Below, one piece after another: positions 1 to 5,691 of a stretch of DNA of 13,602 nucleotides (its first letter is position 1; every line of letters starts with the position of its first letter). Position numbers and translations under genes: made by a program. This stretch comes from Rickettsiales bacterium (GTDB taxonomy: Bacteria > Pseudomonadota > Alphaproteobacteria > Rickettsiales > Deianiraeaceae), in NCBI GenBank assembly GCA_947485035.1, contig CANKQN010000014.1, positions 1-13,602 on the forward strand, written 5' to 3'. A model generated the notes under the pieces. The model did no database searches and had not been told where the DNA came from. It worked only from the letters and a program-made list of their open reading frames with translations.

Positions 1-190
1 ATACACTAAAAATTGTGGGTATTTGGCAGAAACTCAATTATGAAAAGGGTTTTGGAGGACTTTGCGTTGTGGGGAAGTGGGCGAGATTTTTTTTCTCCAT
101 CAATTTTGTTCTACCATAGTGATACACTGAAAAGGCTTAAAATACAAAATTGTAGGTTTCTCAGAAACAAATAATTGCCTCCCTCTCTCT

Positions 191-346
191 TAAATTTTAG
201 TAATTAACGCAATTGCTCTTCCAGCATTTGCGAAAGATGGGAAATTTATTATTGATAGCATTGGTTATTCTCCACAAATATTGTCACAATATAGCGGTGG
301 CACGATCGTTTATGGCGTTGGCTTTGCTTGTAGCAGAATCAATTAG
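191..346 (+). pseudogene. Possible remnant of an exported protein (signal-peptide-like fragment)
   Basis: One plus-strand frame, open from the TAA at 191-193 to the TAG at 344-346, reads like the N-terminus of a secreted protein. It has a short hydrophobic stretch ending in LPAFA, then KDGKFIIDSIGY and a Gly/Tyr/Ser-rich segment. There is no ATG, GTG or TTG in frame after the upstream stop, and the frame closes after about 50 codons. A decayed gene is one explanation and chance is another. No family is recognised. Confidence 0.18.
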
Positions 347-558
347 TCTTTTTTTGGCTCAAGTAATCGCCTCTAATTGTCGTATATTTCCAACTCAAGC
401 TTGGAGAATAAATGCAAATCTCTTCCTTTCAAATATAATTTACAATCATTTGCTAATAAAGTTTCGCCTTAACCAATGTTGGAGGAAAGTGCAACTTCTA
501 ATAATTTCTTGACATTTCCATCGCGAAATATTGTGCTGAAATAGTTAAATTTTAGCAT
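340..558 (-). pseudogene. Possible decayed minus-strand ORF
   Basis: Reading leftward from an ATG at 558-556, the frame begins MLKFNYFSTIFRDG and runs 29 codons to a TAA. It then stays protein-like for about 31 further codons (a charged Leu/Lys/Glu-rich stretch with LANDCKLYLKGRDLHLF), followed by a TAG and another TAA. This could be a short gene broken by nonsense mutations, overlapping the leuA control region. In DNA this AT-rich, two open stretches of about 30 codons can arise by chance, so the call is weak. No family is recognised. Confidence 0.2.
509..514 (+). promoter_or_regulatory. Consensus -35 box, probable leuA promoter
   Basis: A perfect TTGACA lies 46 bases before the leuA ATG. 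No good -10 box sits at the usual 16-18 base spacing; the nearest A/T-rich hexamer, TATTGT at 529-534, is only 14 bases away. No leader peptide rich in leucine codons and no obvious attenuator was seen. The rpsO start has a TTGACA at almost the same distance (49 bases). Confidence 0.35.
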
Positions 559-560
559 GT

Positions 561-2078
561 ATGCAGGAAAGATTGATTATTTTTGATACAACTCTTCGAG
601 ACGGCGAACAATGCCCAGGGGCGGCAATGCATCCGGAAGAGAAGCTTGCCATAGCAAAAATGCTTGATAGAGCTGGTGTTGATATTATTGAAGCGGGGTT
701 TGCGGCTTCAAGTCAAATTGATTTTAATGCCATATCCCTCATCGCAAAAAACATGCAAAATGCCAGAGTATGCTCGCTTTCAAGGTCTACTGAATCAGAT
801 ATTCTAGCCTCCGCAAATGCAGTTAAGCCTTGCAAACGGGGGGGAAGGGTTCATGTTTTTCTTGCAACAAGTCCAATTCACAGGGAATTTAAGTTGAAAA
901 AAACTAAAGAGCAAATTCTTGAAATAATTGAATCATCTGTAAAATTTGCACGCAATTTATGTGAAGATATTGAATGGTCAGCAGAAGATGCCACACGAAC
1001 GGAACTTGATTTTCTTGCGAAATGCGCTGAAGTTGCAATTAAAGCTGGGGCAAGAACCGTCAATTTACCAGACACAGTCGGCTTTGCAACACCAAAACAT
1101 ATTCAAGAAATGGTGAAATATATTCAACAAAACGCAAATGGAATTGAAAAGGCAATAATTTCAATGCACGGACAAAATGACCTTGGGCTTGCAACGGCAA
1201 ATACCCTTGCAGGCGTTGAAGCAGGAGCAAGACAGGTTGAATTAACCATAAACGGAATTGGCGAGAGAGCTGGCAACACGGCGTTTGAAGAGGTGGTTAT
1301 GGCAATCAAGACTCGTGGCGATATTTTCCCAAATGTTGATATTTCCCACATAAACACAAGGTTAATTAAACCACTTTCCGAACTTGTTTCTAACATTACG
1401 GGCTTTGTTGTTCAAAATAACAAGGCAATTGTTGGTGCAAATGCTTTTGCGCATGAATCGGGGATTCATCAAGATGGTATGCTGAAAAACCGTGGAACTT
1501 ATGAAATAATTGAACCTTCGACAGTAGGTATTAACGAAACGAAAATTGTCCTTGGAAAGCATTCAGGAAGAAATGCTCTTAAAAATTCAATTGAAAAGCT
1601 TGGCTTTGAAATCAAAAACGATGACCATCTTCAAGAAATCTTCAACAATTTTAAGGAACTTGCTTCCGCAAAAAAGCATATAACCGACGCTGATATTGTC
1701 TATTTAATGAAAGACTCTTCTTCAAAAACAAAATCCATCGAGGGTTTCAAACTTGCAAACCTTGTTTATTCAAACGACGGCACAACAAAAGCAACAGTTT
1801 CACTTGAGCAAAATAGCAAAATTACAACACAAACATCAACAGGAAACGGAACAATTGATGCAATTTTTATTGCGATTAGGGAGCTCACCAAAGCGGATTT
1901 CAACCTCGATCTATACCAAGTTCACGCTGTAACAGGCGGCACTGACGCCTTGGGTTCTGCAACAGTTCGCCTTCAAAAAGAAGGAAAGCACTACACAGGA
2001 ATATCCTCCGATGTTGATGTAATTAAGGCCTCCGCAATGGCTTATATTGAAGCGATTAACTGTTTTTTGACTCAATGA
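561..2078 (+). CDS. leuA: 2-isopropylmalate synthase LeuA
   Basis: Condenses acetyl-CoA with 2-oxoisovalerate, the first committed step of leucine synthesis. The 505-residue product has the usual bacterial length. The N-terminal TIM-barrel signature FDTTLRDGEQ spans residues 8-17, with Arg13 and Asp14 at the catalytic and metal positions. The motif NGIGERAGN is at 231-239, and AFAHESGIHQDGM at 295-307. A C-terminal leucine-sensing domain (about 365-505) is present, with TGNGTIDA near 427-434. Feedback inhibition by leucine is therefore plausible. One oddity is that the metal motif, usually His-x-His, reads H203-G-Q205, followed by the normal NDLGLATAN. The ATG at 561 fits the family start; an ATG at 557 is out of frame. 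No Shine-Dalgarno is visible. The last four bases (ATGA) overlap gpsA, which suggests translational coupling. Confidence 0.97.
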   Translation: MQERLIIFDTTLRDGEQCPGAAMHPEEKLAIAKMLDRAGVDIIEAGFAASSQIDFNAISLIAKNMQNARVCSLSRSTESDILASANAVKPCKRGGRVHVFLATSPIHREFKLKKTKEQILEIIESSVKFARNLCEDIEWSAEDATRTELDFLAKCAEVAIKAGARTVNLPDTVGFATPKHIQEMVKYIQQNANGIEKAIISMHGQNDLGLATANTLAGVEAGARQVELTINGIGERAGNTAFEEVVMAIKTRGDIFPNVDISHINTRLIKPLSELVSNITGFVVQNNKAIVGANAFAHESGIHQDGMLKNRGTYEIIEPSTVGINETKIVLGKHSGRNALKNSIEKLGFEIKNDDHLQEIFNNFKELASAKKHITDADIVYLMKDSSSKTKSIEGFKLANLVYSNDGTTKATVSLEQNSKITTQTSTGNGTIDAIFIAIRELTKADFNLDLYQVHAVTGGTDALGSATVRLQKEGKHYTGISSDVDVIKASAMAYIEAINCFLTQ

Positions 2079-2875
2079 ATTTTAAGAAAATTGGAATTTT
2101 GGGAGATGGTGCAATGGGAAGTGCAATTTTGCATATTATTTCACAAAATGGATTTGAAGCCGAGGTTTTTTCGCGAAAATTGGGAAATATTGAGAAAATG
2201 TCAAAATGCGATGTCGTGTTTATTTGCATTCCAAGCGGGGTGATTGTGGAATATGTTGATCTGCTATCGCAAGTTTTAACGGTTGTTTGTTGTTCGAAGG
2301 GGCTTTCAGGAAGCAATGATGCCTTTATTTCAAAATTGTTTGATGAAACGCGTTTTTGCGTTTTAGCGGGACCAAATTTCGCAAATGAGATTCTTGCAAA
2401 TGCAAGGACTATTACGACGCTTGCTTCGAAGGACTCACAAAGAATGATGCAAATTTCTTCAATACTCAGCGGAAATTTACTGGAACTTCAAACAACGAGC
2501 GAGGTTCTTGCTGTGGAAGTTTGTGGAATTGTGAAAAATGCAATTGCGATAATTATGGGATACTATTCCGTAAAAACAGATTTTTGGAACGAGAAGTCTC
2601 TTGTTCTAACAAAATGTTTTGGCGAACTTTCGCAGATTTTACAACATTTTGGCTGTGATAAATCAATTTTGGAACTTTCCTGCGGTATTGGTGACATTTT
2701 CCTTACATGTTCCACAACGAATTCACGAAACTTCAAATTTGGTGCAAATTTTGCCAATGGAATTAAAGATTTCAGTAAAACGGTTGAGGGTGTGCGGTCT
2801 TTGGAGTTTATCTCAACGATTGAACTTGAAATTCCAACACTAAAATGGTGTGCCGAAATGCTTCACAAAGCTTAG
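2075..2875 (+). CDS. gpsA: NAD(P)-dependent glycerol-3-phosphate dehydrogenase GpsA, shortened
   Basis: Reduces dihydroxyacetone phosphate to sn-glycerol 3-phosphate, the backbone of membrane phospholipids. Recognised by the Rossmann loop GDGAMGSA at residues 10-17, SKGL at 74-77, LAGPNFANEI at 97-106 (family LSGPSFAxE), the catalytic-lysine region VEVCGIVKNAIAI at 147-159 with Lys154, and the C-terminal substrate motif GIGDIFLTC...SRN at 204-219 with Asp207 and Arg218. A TVEGV segment follows at 236-240. At 266 residues it is much shorter than the usual 320-340. Most of the loss lies between the nucleotide-binding loop and the CIPS strand (about residues 33-52), where the family normally has some 35 more residues. 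Leu-Cys-rich substitutions suggest fast evolution. It overlaps leuA by 4 bases and is probably cotranscribed with it. Confidence 0.88.
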   Translation: MNFKKIGILGDGAMGSAILHIISQNGFEAEVFSRKLGNIEKMSKCDVVFICIPSGVIVEYVDLLSQVLTVVCCSKGLSGSNDAFISKLFDETRFCVLAGPNFANEILANARTITTLASKDSQRMMQISSILSGNLLELQTTSEVLAVEVCGIVKNAIAIIMGYYSVKTDFWNEKSLVLTKCFGELSQILQHFGCDKSILELSCGIGDIFLTCSTTNSRNFKFGANFANGIKDFSKTVEGVRSLEFISTIELEIPTLKWCAEMLHKA

Positions 2876-2914
2876 CGATGTCTATATTATGACAGGGTAT
2901 CGCTCGTCTTTTTT
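2874..2914 (+). terminator. Probable intrinsic terminator of leuA-gpsA
   Basis: AGCGATGTCT at 2874-2883 can pair with GGGTATCGCT at 2895-2904, using six Watson-Crick pairs at the base and some G-U pairs above, with an 11-base loop. It is followed by a T-run at 2909-2914. The stem begins within the gpsA stop codon, and the element lies inside the 3' end of the convergent mrpC gene. In the minus-strand transcript the G-U pairs become A-C mismatches, so it should act mainly in the plus direction. Confidence 0.45.
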
Positions 2915-3219
2915 GAAAATGAAAGATATAATGCTAGTGCAATTGCCTGAATTGAAAATCCAACAACGATAGCGGTTAGCATTAGAACGGAGGGGATTGG
3001 GTCTGTGAATGTTGCGTTTGTTGTTTCGGGGCTGTAAAACGATGCAATTGAATTTGCCTTGTACGCAATTGTTATGAAAAGCAAAATGGACGATGATGAG
3101 AATATTGAAAAACAAATAATTTTACGAAAATACGATTTCCAGTAGAAAATTCCAAAAAGCCCCATAGAAAACGCCAGTGCGAATGCGATGTATCCAATCT
3201 TGAAAACCAGTGATGACAT
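2887..3219 (-). CDS. mrpC: Mrp-type Na+/H+ antiporter subunit C (NuoK-like)
   Basis: A small membrane subunit of the multi-component monovalent cation/proton antiporter, homologous to NuoK of complex I. The 110-residue product has three hydrophobic segments (about residues 4-24, 34-52 and 75-100). The diagnostic MnhC/MrpC motif TDPIPSVLMLTAIVVGFSI at 72-90 corresponds to the family DPLPQALVLTAIVI. The ATG at 3219 was chosen because it gives the family length and lies just after an extended -10 box. A longer reading to 3432 would run into rpsO and adds no family-like sequence. The gene is convergent with gpsA (11-base gap) and divergent from rpsO. Its usual partner mrpB is about 0.6 kb away on the opposite strand. 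No other Mrp subunit is in the window, so a complete antiporter would need genes elsewhere. Confidence 0.82.
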   Translation of the reverse strand: MSSLVFKIGYIAFALAFSMGLFGIFYWKSYFRKIICFSIFSSSSILLFITIAYKANSIASFYSPETTNATFTDPIPSVLMLTAIVVGFSIQAIALALYLSFSKKTSDTLS

Positions 3220-3225
3220 TAAATC

Positions 3226-3234
3226 ATTATAACA
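3226..3234 (-). promoter_or_regulatory. Extended -10 promoter of mrpC, predicted leaderless
   Basis: Read on the minus strand this is TGTTATAAT, a perfect extended -10 (TGnTATAAT). Six bases separate it from the mrpC ATG at 3219, so the expected transcription start falls on or next to the A of the ATG. The -35 area around 3249-3254 (GGAACA) is only a partial match, as is common when an extended -10 is present. Confidence 0.6.
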
Positions 3235-3291
3235 ATATTTGTTGGAAGTGTTCCGTTTGAATGGAAAAATCAAGGAAATTTTAAAAAAAAC

Positions 3292-3297
3292 TTGACA
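3292..3297 (+). promoter_or_regulatory. Consensus -35 box of the rpsO-purS-mrpB cluster
   Basis: A perfect TTGACA lies 48 bases before the rpsO ATG in the 126-base divergent spacer between mrpC and rpsO. A clear -10 at 16-18 bases is not visible; TAAAAC at 3312-3317 has a short 14-base spacer. No S15-binding pseudoknot could be established by eye. Confidence 0.4.
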
Positions 3298-3345
3298 ATT
3301 AAGATTTGAAGTAAAACAAGTAGTTTTGTTAATGATAACATTGCT

Positions 3346-3624
3346 ATGATCGCTATTGATAAAATTTCTAAAACTGAAATAAAACAAAACTTTGCAACTG
3401 CTGAAAACGACAGTGGCTCGCCAGAAGTTCAAATTGCACTGATGACATCAAGAGTCGTGCAAATTACAAAACACCTGCAAATCAACAAAAAGGATTTCTC
3501 AGGCAGAAGAGGTCTTCTTATCATTCTTGGAAAAAGAGCAAGACTGCTTTCATACCTTAAAAGAAGGGATTCCGCTCGTTACTACTCTCTAATTGAAAAA
3601 TTGCATTTAAAAGACAAAAGCTAA
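3346..3624 (+). CDS. rpsO: 30S ribosomal protein S15
   Basis: A primary 16S rRNA-binding protein of the small-subunit platform. The 92-residue product matches the family from end to end: DSGSPEVQIALMTSR at residues 22-36, the helix TKHLQINKKDFSGRRGLL, and the C-terminal YLKRRDSARYYSLIEKLHL, with the rRNA-binding basic and aromatic residues present. Length is typical (about 89). The ATG at 3346 keeps the usual N-terminal helix. No Shine-Dalgarno is visible. The stop TAA shares its last A with the purS ATG, so the two are probably translationally coupled. In many bacteria rpsO is followed by pnp; here it is followed by purS and mrpB. Confidence 0.96.
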   Translation: MIAIDKISKTEIKQNFATAENDSGSPEVQIALMTSRVVQITKHLQINKKDFSGRRGLLIILGKRARLLSYLKRRDSARYYSLIEKLHLKDKS

Positions 3625-3869
3625 TGAAATACGAAGTTCGTGTTCAACTGAAAAAAGATGTCCTTAATGTTGAAGCAAAAGAGGTTCTTTCAGCAGTAAA
3701 ATCACAAGGATTTTCATCAGTTTTAAGCATTCAAACTGCAAAATTGTTCATTTTGGAAGTTGAAGGAGATGAATCAGAAGCTTTTTCCTCGGTTACAAAG
3801 GTTGCGAAGGAAATTCTTGCAAACGAGGTTATTGAGAGCTTTTACATAACAAAAGTTAATGAAGCTTAA
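3624..3869 (+). CDS. purS: Phosphoribosylformylglycinamidine synthase subunit PurS
   Basis: The small subunit of the three-part FGAM synthase (PurS-PurQ-PurL), which performs the fourth step of purine synthesis. PurS forms a dimer that bridges the glutaminase and synthase subunits. The 81-residue product has the family pattern: MKYEVRVQLKKDVLNVEAKEV at the start, the central GFSSVLSIQTAKLFILEVEG, and the closing ILANEVIESFYI (family LLANPVIEDYxI). Length matches the usual 78-85. The start overlaps the rpsO stop by one base, and the 3' end overlaps mrpB by 11 bases. Neither purQ nor purL is in the window, so the complex is encoded at dispersed sites. Confidence 0.92.
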   Translation: MKYEVRVQLKKDVLNVEAKEVLSAVKSQGFSSVLSIQTAKLFILEVEGDESEAFSSVTKVAKEILANEVIESFYITKVNEA

Positions 3870-4263
3870 CTTCTTTGAAAGGTTTGTAATTAAGACCATA
3901 ACATCGGCAGTGCTTTTTTTCTGCATAATTCTTTCTCTGTATATCCATATTTTCGGCAAAATTACCGCAGGTGGTGGATTTCAAGCTGGTGCACTTTTGG
4001 CTTCCGGTATTGTTATATACGAATATTTCAATCAAACCAGTCTAGTTTCCAAAAAAAATCTCAACATATTAACATTTTGCGGACTTTCGATCTATTTCGC
4101 AACTGGTGCAGCTTCAATTTTTTTTGGCGGCGACATCTTTGAATATGCCTCATTTGGTGCGGAATATGGTCATATTTTTGGCTCTTTTTGTGTAGAAACC
4201 GGCGTTTTTTTCGTTGTAACATCGGCAATAATACGTCTCTCACACTTAATTGCAAAAAATTAA
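3859..4263 (+). CDS. mrpB: Mrp-type Na+/H+ antiporter subunit B
   Basis: A membrane subunit of the Mrp/Mnh monovalent cation/proton antiporter. The 134-residue product shows about four transmembrane helices (roughly residues 12-32, 41-56, 68-90 and 106-128). It carries the MnhB-family motif HIFGKITAGGGFQAGALLA at about 30-48 (family HGHxxPGGGFQGGV), followed by a second motif region near FGAEYGHIFGSFCVETG. Length is typical. It starts inside purS (11-base overlap, different frame), so it is translated from the rpsO-purS message. Functionally it pairs with mrpC, which lies on the other side of rpsO-purS on the opposite strand. Confidence 0.83.
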   Translation: MKLNFFERFVIKTITSAVLFFCIILSLYIHIFGKITAGGGFQAGALLASGIVIYEYFNQTSLVSKKNLNILTFCGLSIYFATGAASIFFGGDIFEYASFGAEYGHIFGSFCVETGVFFVVTSAIIRLSHLIAKN

Positions 4264-4343
4264 CACCACAATTGCAGTATTGCATAAAAAAAAGATTGAA
4301 AATATAAAATCCCCTCATTAAAAACAATCAACTGTAATAATGT

Positions 4344-5678
4344 ATGAAGAGGAACCTGTATTTGCTAGCATTTTTGATATTCTGCGGATTTTCCGTACTG
4401 ACTGCAATTAAAGTCAATGAAAAACTCATCCACAACGAGGACGCAATTATGCAAAACTTCCTCAATACCAATGCCGAAGAAATTCTTGCAAACCAACCAG
4501 AAGAATTCGACGAAGATTACGAAAAAGAGACTGACGCCCGCAGAATTTCCTCAACGCAAACCGTAAAGTCAATGTTACAGGCTCTTGATGTTTCGGCGGA
4601 CGACATTGCGCAGATTGGTCAATTAATTAGCGTTGACAAATTAAAGGTTGAAAAGGGATCTTATATTAAAATGCACTATCGAGATGATATCGATGAAATT
4701 CCGGAAGATGTCTCAATTCACCCGTTCTATCCAAAAGCCAGTGACCGTGTGCGAAATATTCAATATCTATCATTCCCAATTGAACATACGAGGTATATTT
4801 TCAAAAAACCGGAGGATAAAATCACACTTCAACGCAACAAGATTGTGATAACAAACAAGCCGGTTTTTGTGAGTGGCAAAGTGAACGGAAGTCTTTATGA
4901 TTCGTTCATGGATAACAATGTTCCTTCGGGCATTTTTCAAACATTTGTGAATATTTATAGCTACGATATCGATTTCCAGAGAGACCTTCGCGCCGGCGAC
5001 ACATTTGGCATTGTTTATGACGCAAAAGTGAATGACGAAGGTGCCATTGAAGGCATTGGCAAGGTGCTTTATACCAAGCTTGGATTGAAAAAAAGTAAAA
5101 AAGATTTTGAATATTTTGCCGCAAAAAGAGATTCTTCAAGCAGGGCTTATTACGACCGAAAAGGAAGGGCGGCTTTAAAAGCGTTCATGAGAACTCCCGT
5201 AAATGGTGCAAGAATATCGTCAAAATTTGGCTTAAGAAGACACCCAATTCTTGGATATTCAAAACTTCATACGGGAACAGATTTTGCAGCACCATCTGGG
5301 ACGGCAATTTATGCTGCTGCTGATGGCATCATTACTTTCATCGATTGGAATGGTGGACCTCGTCGCGGATATGGAAGATACACAGTGATTAAGCATAACA
5401 ATACATACTCCACGGCTTATGCTCACCAACTGCGGTTTGCTCCAAAGCTGCAAAAGGGGTCGAAAGTGCGTCAAGGACAAGTTATTGGATACGTTGGATC
5501 GACCGGATATTCAACTGGTGCCCACTTACACTACGAGGTTATTAAAAACGGTGAAAAGATTAATCCATCGGGTATAACATCTTTTGCAAGCAACGAAGTC
5601 TCGCCACAAGATAGACCATCACTTATGTCAACAATCCGCCTTGTTGACGACCTCGTGAAGGCATCGAAAAAACGATAA
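4344..5678 (+). CDS. M23-family metallopeptidase, probable peptidoglycan DD-endopeptidase
   Basis: A zinc endopeptidase that probably cuts peptidoglycan cross-links in the periplasm. The 444-residue product starts with MKR and a hydrophobic segment (residues 5-22) acting as a signal peptide or membrane anchor. An acidic linker follows (about 28-68). Residues about 70-270 resemble the N-terminal domains of Csd3/MepM-type enzymes, including SGKVNGSLYDSFMDNNVPSG at 177-196 and DFQRDLRAGDTFGIVYD at 210-226. The LytM domain spans about 285-410, with zinc and catalytic residues in HTGTD (His309, Asp313), AYAH (His361) and HLH (His394, His396), all present. It therefore looks active. It sits 80 bases after mrpB and converges on the tail-collar gene with a 13-base gap. 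No Shine-Dalgarno is visible. Confidence 0.9.
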   Translation: MKRNLYLLAFLIFCGFSVLTAIKVNEKLIHNEDAIMQNFLNTNAEEILANQPEEFDEDYEKETDARRISSTQTVKSMLQALDVSADDIAQIGQLISVDKLKVEKGSYIKMHYRDDIDEIPEDVSIHPFYPKASDRVRNIQYLSFPIEHTRYIFKKPEDKITLQRNKIVITNKPVFVSGKVNGSLYDSFMDNNVPSGIFQTFVNIYSYDIDFQRDLRAGDTFGIVYDAKVNDEGAIEGIGKVLYTKLGLKKSKKDFEYFAAKRDSSSRAYYDRKGRAALKAFMRTPVNGARISSKFGLRRHPILGYSKLHTGTDFAAPSGTAIYAAADGIITFIDWNGGPRRGYGRYTVIKHNNTYSTAYAHQLRFAPKLQKGSKVRQGQVIGYVGSTGYSTGAHLHYEVIKNGEKINPSGITSFASNEVSPQDRPSLMSTIRLVDDLVKASKKR

Positions 5679-5691
5679 TTGGTGACCACAC

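Larger units (their letters stand above)
1..556. other. Gene-poor region with no confident CDS
   Basis: This stretch upstream of leuA contains no ORF that I can assign. A 44-codon ATG ORF lies at 40-174 on the plus strand, and a 99-codon ORF starting with TTG lies at 213-512; neither resembles a known family. Two better-looking fragments overlap here and are listed separately: a signal-peptide-like reading at 191-346 (plus) and a broken reading at about 340-558 (minus). Two imperfect copies of a motif beginning AAAATTGT and ending CAGAAAC occur near 8-34 and 145-168. The region may hold decayed genes together with the leuA promoter. Confidence 0.5.

Noticed and set aside
213..512. 99-codon plus-strand ORF upstream of leuA
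   Set aside because: It starts with TTG, has a random-looking Leu/Ile/Cys-rich translation with no family resemblance, and two other frames in the same DNA look more protein-like.
340..558. Reassigned stop codons (TAA/TAG as sense) to explain the broken minus-strand frame
   Set aside because: All clear genes in the window end in standard stops at family-typical lengths, so decay or chance is simpler.
3220..3432. 71-codon N-terminal extension of mrpC
   Set aside because: It would run through the rpsO promoter and into the rpsO coding region, has no MrpC similarity, and is excluded by the extended -10 box next to the ATG at 3219.
4296..4324. TTGAAA and TAAAAA at 17-base spacing before the M23 gene
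   Set aside because: The -10 match is poor and such matches are frequent in DNA this AT-rich; kept only as a weak candidate promoter.
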